The notes under the pieces: generated by a model | What the model was told of the DNA's origin: nothing | What the model saw: the letters and a program-made list of their open reading frames with translations, nothing else | Database searches by the model: none | Translations under genes and position numbers: made by a program | NCBI RefSeq assembly: GCF_012034935.1 | Contig: NZ_JAATEN010000032.1 | Coordinates: forward strand, 1-52,633 | DNA: 52,633 bases | Source: Streptomyces zingiberis | GTDB lineage: Bacteria; Actinomycetota; Actinomycetes; Streptomycetales; Streptomycetaceae | Reading direction: 5' to 3' | Shown: piece by piece, positions 17,271-25,155 of the stretch | How positions within the stretch are numbered: position 1 is the first letter of the stretch | Layout of the letters: every line of letters begins with the position of its first letter

Positions 17271-17310
17271 CGTCACGGGACGTCACGGGATGTCAGGGGA
17301 CGTCAGGGGA
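17271..17310. repeat. Four tandem 10-base repeats
   Basis: CGTCACGGGA, CGTCACGGGA, TGTCAGGGGA and CGTCAGGGGA occur head to tail. The last copy overlaps the stop codon of the leftward LuxR-type gene, and the array lies upstream of the PucR gene. Confidence 0.8.
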
Positions 17311-17716
17311 GGAGGCCCGCGCGGCGGGCCGCCACCACCGCCTCCAGACGGCTGTGGGCGCCCAGGCGCCGCATCGCCGACCGCAGATACGCCTTCACCG
17401 TCTCGGGCCGTACCCCCAGCCGGTGCGCGGCGTCCGCGTTGGTGGCGCCGGCGGCCACGCAGGCCAGGACGTCCAGTTCACGGGGGGCCAGGCCGGTGAT
17501 CCTCCCGGCGGGTCCCGGGGGCGCGGGGCCGTCCGGGCCCGCCTCGGCGAGTTGTTCGCAGACGGCCAGCACCTCGTCCCGCAGCCCGGGGTCCGCGAGC
17601 CGGGGGGCCAGAGCCCGCAGCCGGGCGTGTGCCTCACGGACCCGCTCCCAGGCGGCCACCGCCATCGGGCCGCCGGGGCCGCCGGGACCGCTGTCCCTGC
17701 CGGGCCCGCCGGTCAC
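17303..17716 (-). CDS. LuxR-type helix-turn-helix regulator
   Basis: The last 65 residues are a clear LuxR-type DNA-binding domain: LAPRELDVLACVAAGATNAD, then AAHRLGVRPETVKAYLRSAMRRLGAHSR at the recognition helix (given as a landmark only). The preceding helix (WERVREAHARLRALAPRLAD) is a coiled segment seen in small Streptomyces LuxR proteins. There is no receiver or ligand domain, so it is a single-domain regulator. The start is uncertain: GTG 17716 overlaps the stop of an upstream frame as GTGA, and ATG 17665 is the next option. Neither has a clear ribosome site. A sequencing frameshift joining it to the upstream frame is possible. Confidence 0.72.
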   Translation of the reverse strand: MTGGPGRDSGPGGPGGPMAVAAWERVREAHARLRALAPRLADPGLRDEVLAVCEQLAEAGPDGPAPPGPAGRITGLAPRELDVLACVAAGATNADAAHRLGVRPETVKAYLRSAMRRLGAHSRLEAVVAARRAGLLP

Positions 17717-18036
17717 GCCGGCACCCCGGGCGCCGCCCGCGGCCCCCTGGCGGCCCGCGAAAGGGGGCGGCCCGCCAGGGCTCCCGGCCGGGCCGGCGCG
17801 CGGGACGCGCCGCCCGGGCCGGTGCCGGAGGTACCCGGGGAGCCGGGTAACGGGCCGGCGCCGGTGCCGGCCGGCCCGGCGGCGCGCGGACGGGCGGGGG
17901 CCGGGACGGGGTGCCGGAGGGCCGCCGGCGGTCCGTACCCCCGGGGCAGCCGCCGTGGCGCGGCCCTCATCCCGGCGTACGCGCCCGGCGCGCGCGGGCC
18001 GCTCCCCGGCGCGCCGCCCTGCTCCGATTCGGCCAT
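17713..18036 (-). CDS. Upstream ORF or shifted 5' part of the LuxR-type gene
   Basis: A 107-codon frame starts at an ATG with a good ribosome site (GGGGGAAGGGAG, six bases before the ATG). It is Pro/Arg/Ala/Gly-rich, shows no recognisable domain and ends in a GTGA overlap with the LuxR-type frame. It contains one TTA leucine codon (17848-17850), rare in these genomes and bldA-dependent in Streptomyces. It is either a separate coupled leader or the true N-terminus of the regulator joined through a frameshift. The ribosome site is the strongest argument that translation begins here. Confidence 0.4.
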   Translation of the reverse strand: MAESEQGGAPGSGPRAPGAYAGMRAAPRRLPRGYGPPAALRHPVPAPARPRAAGPAGTGAGPLPGSPGTSGTGPGGASRAPARPGALAGRPLSRAARGPRAAPGVPA

Positions 18037-18072
18037 GGCCAACTCCCTTCCCCCGAGGGCACATTCCGGTGC

Positions 18073-18106
18073 CACCCCCGTCCGGGGGTGGTGAGACCCA
18101 GGTCAC
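18073..18106. promoter_or_regulatory. Hairpin plus ACCCAGGTCAC motif in a divergent promoter region
   Basis: CACCCCCG/CGGGGGTG (18073-18090, 2-base loop) is followed directly by GTGAGACCCAGGTCAC. The 12-mer GACCCAGGTCAC is not in it, but ACCCAGGTCAC also occurs in the palindrome at 14870-14883. It lies between the leftward regulator frame and the rightward acyl-CoA synthetase remnant. Confidence 0.35.
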
Positions 18107-18177
18107 TGGCGTCAAGATGCTGTGGAGACCTGAGGTGACGCAGGCGACGGTACGAACGAGCGGGACGGAAAGGGCGG

Positions 18178-18918
18178 ATGGGCATGGTGGAAACCGGTTC
18201 CCCCGCCGCGGGCGGCACCGGCGGCGCGGCGGGGCCCACGGAGGAGTTCCGCGGGGTCCGCGATGTCCTGCTGCGCCACCGGGAGGCGTACGAGGCCGCG
18301 GGCTTCCCGGCGGAGTTCACCCCGGACGGGCCCACGCGCTCCGCGGATCCGCTGCTGCTGTACTTCACCTCCGGCACCACCGCCCGGCCCACACTCGTCG
18401 AACACACGCATCTGCCGTATCCCGTGGGGCACCTGGCGATGATGTACCGGCTCGGCCTGCGCCCCGGCGGCACGCATCTCAACATCTCCTCGCCGGGCTG
18501 GGCCAAACATGCCTGGAGCAGCCTTTTCGCCCCGTGGAACGCGGAGGCCACGGTCGTGGTGCACGCCTGCGGGCGGTTCGGCGCCACCGCGTTCCCGGAG
18601 CGGATGGAGCAGGTGGGGGTGGACAGTTCCTGCGCTCCGCCGACGGTGTGGCGGATGCTCGTCCAGGCCGGTCCGGAGCGGCTGTCCGCGCCCAAGGCGT
18701 ACGCGGTGTTCGCGGACGGCCGGGAGGCGGGCCCGGAGACGGCGCGGGAACCCTTCGCTCATTCCCGGCGCCGTCCGGCCGCCTGTAAACGGGTACGCCG
18801 CATCGAGTTCGCCGAACTCCCCAGGACCGTGTCGGGCAAGATCCGCCGCACGGAGCTCAGGCGACGTACCGCTGAGGAAAGCACCACCGAACACCGTGAG
18901 AGGGACATCCATGAGTGA
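18178..18918 (+). pseudogene. Collapsed acyl-CoA synthetase (AMP-binding) remnant
   Basis: A 246-codon open frame made of two separated pieces of a medium-chain acyl-CoA synthetase normally about 540 residues long. Residues of about 55-165 hold the ATP-binding P-loop region (LLLYFTSGTTARPTLVEHTH), NISSPGWAKHAW and CAPPTVWRML. The next recognisable part is the extreme C-terminus (PKAYAVFADG ... ELPRTVSGKIRRTELRR, with the catalytic-type Lys). The YGQTE, TGD and GRxxD/K hinge motifs between them, roughly 200 residues, are missing, as are about 140 N-terminal residues. The joins are in frame and the codon use is still normal. It keeps a ribosome site (GGAAAGGGCGG) and overlaps the next gene by eight bases, so it may still drive coupled translation of that gene. 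It should not catalyse ligation. Confidence 0.8.
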
Positions 18919-20665
18919 GCGCTCAGCCGTTTCCGAGAACGGCTCCGCCGAAGGCACCGGCGCTGCCGCCGGGGCCGCCGCGCCGGCCGCCGCCGAGCTC
19001 TCCTACGCCGCCGGAACCGCGGACGGCGCCCTGCTCGGGGACACCGTCGGGGCCAACCTCGCACGGGCCGTCGCCGCCCACCCGGACCGGGAGGCACTGG
19101 TCGACGTCCCCACCGGCCGCCGCTGGACCTACGCCGAGTTCGGCGCCGCCGTGGACGAGGTGGCGCGGGGCCTGCTCGCCAAGGGCGTGCTCAAGGGCGA
19201 CCGGGTGGGCATCTGGGCGGTCAACTGCCCGGAGTGGGTGATGGTGCAGTACGCCACGGCCCGCATCGGCGCCATCATGGTCAACGTCAACCCCGCCTAC
19301 CGGGTCCACGAACTGGCGTACGTCCTCAAGCAGGCCGGGATCGAGGTGATGGTCTGCTCGACGGAGCACAAGGGCAGCGACTACCGGCGCATGGTCGAGC
19401 AGGTCCGCTCGCTCGCGCCCGCGCTGCGTGACGTCGTCTACATCGAGGACGCCACCTGGGAGGGGCTCGTCCGGACCGGGCACTCCGTGCCGCCGGAGCG
19501 GCTGGCCGCCCGCGCGGCGGAGCTGAGCTGCGACGACCCGGTCAACATCCAGTACACCTCGGGCACCACCGGGTTCCCCAAGGGCACCACGCTCTCCCAC
19601 CACAACATCCTCAACAACGGGTACTGGGTCGGGGAGCTGATCCACTACACCGAGGAGGACCGGATCTGCCTGCCGGTGCCCTTCTACCACTGCTTCGGCA
19701 TGGTGATGGGCAACCTCGCGGCCACCACGCACGGCGCCTGTGTGGTGATCCCCGCCCGCTCCTTCGACCCGGCCGCCACCCTGGCGGCCGTCGCCGCCGA
19801 GCGCTGCACCTCCCTCTACGGGGTGCCGACGATGTTCATCGCCGAGCTGAACCTGCCGGACTTCGCCGGGTACGACCTCTCGTCGCTGCGCACCGGCATC
19901 ATGGCGGGCTCGCCCTGCCCGGTGGAGGTGATGAAGCGGGTGGCCGGCGAGATGAACATGGCCGAGGTGTCCATCTGTTACGGCATGACCGAGACCTCGC
20001 CCGTCTCCACCCAGACCCGCCGCGAGGACGACCTTGAGCGCCGGGTCGGGACGGTCGGCCGGGTGCTGCCGCACCTCGAGGTGAAGATCGTCGACCCGGC
20101 CACCGGTCTGACGGTGCCCCGCGGCACCCCCGGCGAGCTGTGCACCCGCGGCTACTCGGTGATGCTCGGCTACTGGGAGGAGCCGGAGCGCACGGCGGAG
20201 GTCATCGACCGCGCCCGCTGGATGCACACCGGTGACCTCGCGGTGATGGGCGAGGACGGCTACGTGCGGATCGTCGGCCGTATCAAGGACATGATCATCC
20301 GGGGTGGGGAGAACGTCTACCCGCGCGAGATCGAGGAGTTCCTGCACGGTCACCCGAAGATCGCCGATGTGCAGGTGGTGGGGGTGGAGGACGAGACCCA
20401 CGGTGAGGAGATCCTCGCCTGCGTGATCCTCCGCGACCCGGACCGGACGCTGACGCGGGACGAGCTGGCCCGCTACTGCCGGGGCCGGCTCGCCCACTTC
20501 AAGGTCCCCCGCTATCTGCGGATCATGGACTCCTTCCCGACGACCGTCAGCGGGAAGGTGCGCAAGGTCGAACTGCGGCGGAGCTTCACCGCGCAGCCAC
20601 CGGCCCCCGCGCCGCGCGCCACCGCGGAACGGGACGCTCCGGAACGGGCCCGCGCGGACGCCTGA
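18911..20665 (+). CDS. AMP-binding fatty acyl-CoA ligase (FadD-like)
   Basis: A complete 584-residue ANL-family ligase that activates a carboxylic acid to acyl-AMP and then acyl-CoA. The motifs are in order: YTSGTTGFPKGTTLSHHN (about residue 217), PFYHCFGMVMGN, YGMTETSPVS (about 356), MHTGDLAVMGEDGYVRIVGR (about 437-456), KDMIIRGGENVYPREIEE (the hinge and A8 motif) and the catalytic Lys in TTVSGKVRK near residue 551. The sequence is closest in feel to medium/long-chain FadD35-like proteins. The first 35 residues are an Ala-rich extension. The ATG at 18911 overlaps the end of the collapsed synthetase remnant, implying that the two frames were or are translationally coupled. Confidence 0.93.
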   Translation: MSERSAVSENGSAEGTGAAAGAAAPAAAELSYAAGTADGALLGDTVGANLARAVAAHPDREALVDVPTGRRWTYAEFGAAVDEVARGLLAKGVLKGDRVGIWAVNCPEWVMVQYATARIGAIMVNVNPAYRVHELAYVLKQAGIEVMVCSTEHKGSDYRRMVEQVRSLAPALRDVVYIEDATWEGLVRTGHSVPPERLAARAAELSCDDPVNIQYTSGTTGFPKGTTLSHHNILNNGYWVGELIHYTEEDRICLPVPFYHCFGMVMGNLAATTHGACVVIPARSFDPAATLAAVAAERCTSLYGVPTMFIAELNLPDFAGYDLSSLRTGIMAGSPCPVEVMKRVAGEMNMAEVSICYGMTETSPVSTQTRREDDLERRVGTVGRVLPHLEVKIVDPATGLTVPRGTPGELCTRGYSVMLGYWEEPERTAEVIDRARWMHTGDLAVMGEDGYVRIVGRIKDMIIRGGENVYPREIEEFLHGHPKIADVQVVGVEDETHGEEILACVILRDPDRTLTRDELARYCRGRLAHFKVPRYLRIMDSFPTTVSGKVRKVELRRSFTAQPPAPAPRATAERDAPERARADA

Positions 20666-20738
20666 CGGGGCCGCGCCCGGCGGGCCGGGCGGCCGGGGCC
20701 GGGCGCGCGCTCCCGGTCCGGCGGCCACCGGCGGCCGC

Positions 20739-20786
20739 GGCCGGGCCGTGCCCCGGTCCGGCGGCCGGGCCGTGTCCCCGTCCGGC
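20739..20786. repeat. Two-copy 24-base tandem repeat
   Basis: GGCCGGGCCGTGCCCCGG and the following TCCGGC (20739-20762) are repeated at 20763-20786 with two mismatches, in the spacer after the FadD-like gene. Confidence 0.7.
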
Positions 20787-20805
20787 CCGCAGTCCGCCCC
20801 GCCGT

Positions 20806-20821
20806 TCACCCGCAGGGGTGA
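20806..20821. promoter_or_regulatory. Candidate operator upstream of the GH9 gene
   Basis: TCACCC-GCAG-GGGTGA is a perfect 6-base inverted repeat about 90 bases before the glycoside hydrolase start. It could bind a sugar-responsive repressor, but no cognate regulator is adjacent. Confidence 0.3.
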
Positions 20822-20911
20822 GCGTATTCCGGCAGACGGGCGTGGACGGTGGACCGGCGGCCGGTGATGACGGTAGCGAGACCCCGTCATCACCGACCGA
20901 AGGGCTTCTCC

Positions 20912-22774
20912 ATGCCGGCCACCTCCTCCCGCCCGACCCGGCGGCCGTACGCGCGAGCGGCGGCCGCCGTGGCCGCCGGGCTGCTGCTGACCGCACTCGC
21001 CCCGCCGGCCGCCGGCGGCCCCGCCCCCGGCGCGCCGTCCGGCCCCGGCGGCCCCGGCGTGCCCGCGGACGCTTCCGCGCCGGACGCGGTCCGCGTCAAC
21101 CAGATCGGCTACCTCACGGGGGCCGCCAAGGTGGCGTCCGTCGTCAGCCCCGCCCGGGAGCCGGTCGGCTGGCGGCTGCGGCGCCACCCGGCGGGCACCG
21201 TCGCCGCCACGGGCCGGACCTCCGTGCACGGCACCGACCGGGCCTCCGGGGATCCGCTGCACCACGCGGACTTCTCCGGGGTCCGCGCCCCCGGCCGCTA
21301 TGTGCTGGAGGCCGACGGAGCGGGCCGCAGCGCCCCGTTCTCCGTCAGCGGCCGCGCCCTCTACCCGGCGCTGGCCCGGGACGCCATGGGCTACTTCTAC
21401 TTCCACCGCATGGGCACCCCGGTGGAGGCGCGGTACCTCCACCACCCCGCCCACGCGCACGACGCGCTGCACCCCGGGGACTCGGCGGTGCCCTGCCACG
21501 CCGGCTGGTGCGGCGGGCAGCGGCTGGACGTCCGCGGTTCCTGGGCGGACGCCGGCGACTTCGGCGTCTACCCGGTCAACCACGCGCTCGCCGCCTGGAC
21601 CCTGCTCAACCTCCACGAGCGGGACCCCCGCGCCCTGCCCGACGGCTCGCTCGCCCTCCCCGAACGCGGCAACGCCCGCCCCGACGTGCTGGACGAGGCC
21701 GCCTACGGCTCGCGTTTCATGCCCGGGCTGCTGCCGCGGAGCGGGCTCGCCGCGCACAAGGTGCACAACCACGCGTGGAGCCCCTTCCCGCCGGAGTCGG
21801 TCGCCGCGGAGAACGCCATGGAGCGCTCCGCGATGCCGCCCTCCACCAACGCCACCTACGCCGTGGCCCGCACCTCCGCCCATCTCGCGCGGACCCTCGC
21901 CCCGTACGACGCGGGCCGCGCCGCCGCGCTGTGGCGCACCGCCCGGGACGCCTGGTCCCGCGCCGAGGCGGAGCCGGACCGCGACTACACCGCGGACACC
22001 CCCGACGCGGAGGGCGGCGGTGACTACGAGGACGACACCAACGCCGACGACCGGTACGCCGCCGCGGCGGAGCTGTACCTCACGGCACTGCGCCGCTCCG
22101 ACGCCTCCGCCGCCGCGTTCCGCAAGACCGTCACCGGCTCCCCGCACTACGGGGAGGTGACCCGCCGCTTCTCCTGGCAGCGCACCGCGACCACCGGCAC
22201 CCTCTCCCTGCTGACGGTCCGCAACGACCTGCCCGCCGCCGACCTGCGCCGGATGACGGGGCGGCTGCGCGCCGAGGCCGGCCGCATCCTCACCGTCCTC
22301 GGCGCGGAGGGCTACCCCGTGCCGCTGGAGAGCGGCCGCCCCTACCCGTGGGGTTCCAACTCCGCGGTGGTCAACAGCGTGCTGCTGCTCGGCACGGCGT
22401 ACGACCTGACGGGCGACCGGCGCGTGCTGCGCGGCGCGCACCGGGCCATGGACTACCTGCTCGGCACCAACGCGCTGGGCCTGTCGTACATCACCGGCTA
22501 CGGGGCGCGCAGTGAGACGGACCTGCACGACCGCTGGGCGTGGCGCCACCACCCGCGCACGCCGTTCCCGCCCGGATGGCTGGCGGGCGGGCCGAACAAC
22601 ACGCTGGTCAACGACAAGGCCACACCGAAGGGCCGGCCGGCGGCCAAGTCCTACGCCGGGCCGGGAACGGCCCCGGAGGCCTGGAGTTCCAAGGAGAACG
22701 CGATCAACTGGAACGCCCCCCTGGTGTGGACCGCCGCCTTCCTCGACCGCACGGCGGGTGAGCTGACGGGGTGA
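20912..22774 (+). CDS. Secreted glycoside hydrolase family 9 protein
   Basis: A 620-residue exported enzyme. The N-terminus is a signal peptide: basic (SSRPTRRPYAR), then AAAAVAAGLLLTALA, with cleavage probably after PAAGG or nearby. An N-terminal Ig-like CelD domain (VRVNQIGYLTGAAKVASVVS) precedes the (alpha/alpha)6 GH9 catalytic domain. The catalytic Asp pair is in WADAGDFGVY (Asp213 and Asp216). The His/Arg substrate-binding motif is DRWAWRHHPRTPFP, and the general acid is the Glu in SSKENAINWNAPLVW near residue 595. GH9 enzymes are endoglucanases or exo-acting glucosidases. No carbohydrate-binding module is present, so soluble oligosaccharides may be the substrate. The ATG at 20912 follows GAAGGG. 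Confidence 0.92.
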   Translation: MPATSSRPTRRPYARAAAAVAAGLLLTALAPPAAGGPAPGAPSGPGGPGVPADASAPDAVRVNQIGYLTGAAKVASVVSPAREPVGWRLRRHPAGTVAATGRTSVHGTDRASGDPLHHADFSGVRAPGRYVLEADGAGRSAPFSVSGRALYPALARDAMGYFYFHRMGTPVEARYLHHPAHAHDALHPGDSAVPCHAGWCGGQRLDVRGSWADAGDFGVYPVNHALAAWTLLNLHERDPRALPDGSLALPERGNARPDVLDEAAYGSRFMPGLLPRSGLAAHKVHNHAWSPFPPESVAAENAMERSAMPPSTNATYAVARTSAHLARTLAPYDAGRAAALWRTARDAWSRAEAEPDRDYTADTPDAEGGGDYEDDTNADDRYAAAAELYLTALRRSDASAAAFRKTVTGSPHYGEVTRRFSWQRTATTGTLSLLTVRNDLPAADLRRMTGRLRAEAGRILTVLGAEGYPVPLESGRPYPWGSNSAVVNSVLLLGTAYDLTGDRRVLRGAHRAMDYLLGTNALGLSYITGYGARSETDLHDRWAWRHHPRTPFPPGWLAGGPNNTLVNDKATPKGRPAAKSYAGPGTAPEAWSSKENAINWNAPLVWTAAFLDRTAGELTG

Positions 22775-22785
22775 CGGCCTCCCGT

Positions 22786-22833
22786 GCCCGCCGCCGCCCG
22801 GGGTATCCCGGCCGGCGGCCGGCGGCGGCGGGC
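22786..22833. terminator. Bidirectional terminator between convergent genes
   Basis: GCCCGCCGCCG (22786-22796) pairs with CGGCGGCGGGC (22823-22833), enclosing a structured GC-rich loop. It sits between the convergent GH9 and ABC-ATPase genes. Confidence 0.6.
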
Positions 22834-22877
22834 GGGGGACCGGCGGGGCTCCCCGCCCTCCCCGGGGCTCCGTCCCG

Positions 22878-23804
22878 TCAGCCCGGAGTGGGCCCGCCGC
22901 CGGCCGCCGGGCCCGCCGGGCGGGCCGCCGCCGGGCCGCGTCGCCGGGCGGCCGGGACGACCAGCGGCGTGCCGGTCTCCGGGTCGTCGATGACCCGGCA
23001 CGGCAGCCCGAAGACGTCCTCCACCAGTTCGGCCGTCACGATCTCGGCGGGCGGGCCGGAGGCCACCACCCGGCCGGCGCGCAGGGCGATCAGGTGGGTG
23101 GCGTAGCGCGCCGCGTGGTTGAGGTCGTGCAGGACGGCGACGAGGGTGCGCCCCTCCTCCTCGTGGAGGCGCGCGCAGAGGTCGAGGATCTCGATCTGGT
23201 GGGCGAGGTCGAGGTAGGTCGTGGGCTCGTCCAGCAGCAGCAGCGGCGTCTGCTGGGCGAGGGCCATCGCGATCCACACCCGCTGCCGCTGCCCGCCGGA
23301 GAGTTCGTCCACCGAGCGGTCGGCGAGGTCGGCGACGCCGGTGGCGGCCATCGACTCCGCGACGATCCGCTCGTCCTCGGTGGACCACTGGCGGAGCAGC
23401 CCCTGGTGGGGGTAGCGGCCCCGGGAGACCAGTTCGGAGACGCCGATGCCGTCGGGGGCGACCGAGGACTGCGGCAGCAGCCCGAGGGTGCGCGCCACCT
23501 GCTTGGCGGGGACGGAGGAGATGTCCCGGCCGTCGAGGAGCACCTGCCCGGCGGTGGGGCGCAGCATCCGGGACAGGGCGCGCAGCAGGGTGGACTTGCC
23601 GCAGGCGTTGGGCCCGATGATGACGGTGAAGGAGTGGTCGGGGACGGTGACGCCGAGGTCCGTGGCGACGGTCCGCCGGTCGTAGGCGAGGGTCACGCCC
23701 TCGGCCGCCAGGCGGGAGCCGGGTCCCGTGGCGCCCTCCGCCGGCGCGGGGCGCGCCGGCCCGGCGGGTTCCGTGGTCCGCTCCCGATGCTGTGCCGGCG
23801 TCAT
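22878..23804 (-). CDS. Iron-siderophore ABC transporter ATP-binding protein
   Basis: A 308-residue ABC ATPase of the FepC/FecE class that powers import of ferric siderophores through the two adjacent permeases. Visible motifs are Walker A GPNACGKST (64-72), the Q-loop at LLPQSS (109-114), the signature LSGGQRQR (168-175), Walker B LLLLDEPTTYLDL (about 186-198) and the H-loop in VLHDLNHAARYATH. The typical FepC ending FGLPCRVIDDPETGTPLVVP follows, then a Pro/Ala tail. The ATG at 23804 has GGAG upstream. It is third in a leftward transcript with the permeases, after a 172-base purine-biased gap. Confidence 0.93.
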   Translation of the reverse strand: MTPAQHRERTTEPAGPARPAPAEGATGPGSRLAAEGVTLAYDRRTVATDLGVTVPDHSFTVIIGPNACGKSTLLRALSRMLRPTAGQVLLDGRDISSVPAKQVARTLGLLPQSSVAPDGIGVSELVSRGRYPHQGLLRQWSTEDERIVAESMAATGVADLADRSVDELSGGQRQRVWIAMALAQQTPLLLLDEPTTYLDLAHQIEILDLCARLHEEEGRTLVAVLHDLNHAARYATHLIALRAGRVVASGPPAEIVTAELVEDVFGLPCRVIDDPETGTPLVVPAARRRGPAAARPAGPAAGGGPTPG

Positions 23805-23976
23805 GTGTTCCGCTCCGTTCGCGGGTTGGGGGCAGGGGAAGGGGAAGGGGGCGGGAGAGGGGGTGGCGCCGCGCGCCCGCGCCGGGGTGCGGGGGAGTGG
23901 GCGCCGGGCCGGGGGCCCGGGGCGGTTGCGGTGCCCGGGCCGGTGCGGGGCGTGGGGTGCCGGGTGCTCATGGGCC

Positions 23977-25155
23977 TCAGATCCGTCCCGCCCGGCGCTG
24001 GCCCGCGAGCAGCCACACCAGATAGCCGCCGCCCAGCAGGCCCGTGATCACGCCGACGGGCAGCTGCCGCTCGCCGAAGGCGTGCTGCGCGGCCCAGTCG
24101 GCGGCCACCAGCAGCGCCGCGCCCATGCAGGCCGCGGGGAGGAGGCCGGGGCCGGGTGCGCGGGTCAGCCGCCGGGCGAGCTGCGGGGCGGTGAGGGCGA
24201 CGAAGGAGACCGGGCCGGCGCAGGCGGCGGCGAACGAGGCGAGGGCGACGGCCGAGCCCAGCGCCACCAGCCGCACCCGCTCCACGTTGACGCCGAGCGC
24301 GTGGGCGGAGTCGTCGCCCATCTCCGCGAGCCGCAGCGCCCGGCCGCAGCCGAGGACGGTCACCGGACCCAGGACCACCACGGCCGCCAGCAGGGGCCTC
24401 AGCTCCGGCCAGCCCCGGCCGTCGAGGCTGCCGGTCAGCCAGAGCACGGCGCGGGAGGCCTCCATCAGCTCACCGCGGGTGAGGAGATAGCCGTTGACGC
24501 CGGTGAGCATGGCGAGCACGCCGATACCGGTGAGCACCAGGCGGAAGCCGTGCATCCCCTGACGCCAGGACAGGGCGTAGATCAGCACCCCGGTGAGGAG
24601 CCCGCCGGTGACGGCGCCGCCCGCGAGGGCCGCGCTGGAGCCGCCGGTGATCACCACGACGAGCGCGCCGGTCGCGGCCCCCTGGGTGACGCCGAGCAGG
24701 TCGGGGCTGCCCAGCGGGTTACGGACCACGGACTGGAAGACCGCGCCGGACAGCGCGAGGGCCGCGCCGGTGAGCAGCGCCGCCAGCACCCGCGGCAGCC
24801 GCAGCTCGCCCACGATGAACTCCTGGGCGGGGGTGCCCGCCCCGGCGAGCGCGCGCACCACCTCGGCCGGTCCCATGGGGAACTCGCCGCTGCCGAGGGA
24901 GAGCACCCCGGCGGCGAGCGCCACCAGCAGACAGCTCACCGTCACCACCACCGCCCGCGGGCGGAAGCGGAAACTGACGGCGTGGCCGATCCGCACGGTG
25001 CGCAGGGGCCCGCCGGGGGTACGAGGGGCGCGAGGGGCCGGCGCGCCGGAGTCCACCGCGCCGGATTCCACCGCGCCGTTTTCCGCCGGGCGTTCCGGAG
25101 ACGTGCCGGCCGCCGTCCGGCCCGCGGGGCCGGGGATACGGGTCCGTCCGTTCAT
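23977..25155 (-). CDS. FecCD-family siderophore ABC transporter permease 2
   Basis: A 392-residue inner-membrane permease of the BtuC/FecCD family with about nine to ten hydrophobic helices. Landmarks are LRLPRVLAALLTGAALALSG, QSVVRNPLGSPDLLGVTQGA, the coupling-helix region GDDSAHALGVNVERVRL, and the family C-terminus QLPVGVITGLLGGGYLVWLL. A 60-residue Pro/Gly/Ala N-terminal cytoplasmic tail precedes the first helix. The start ATG overlaps the stop of the upstream permease by four bases (ATGA), so the two are translationally coupled and probably form a heterodimer. Confidence 0.93.
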   Translation of the reverse strand: MNGRTRIPGPAGRTAAGTSPERPAENGAVESGAVDSGAPAPRAPRTPGGPLRTVRIGHAVSFRFRPRAVVVTVSCLLVALAAGVLSLGSGEFPMGPAEVVRALAGAGTPAQEFIVGELRLPRVLAALLTGAALALSGAVFQSVVRNPLGSPDLLGVTQGAATGALVVVITGGSSAALAGGAVTGGLLTGVLIYALSWRQGMHGFRLVLTGIGVLAMLTGVNGYLLTRGELMEASRAVLWLTGSLDGRGWPELRPLLAAVVVLGPVTVLGCGRALRLAEMGDDSAHALGVNVERVRLVALGSAVALASFAAACAGPVSFVALTAPQLARRLTRAPGPGLLPAACMGAALLVAADWAAQHAFGERQLPVGVITGLLGGGYLVWLLAGQRRAGRI

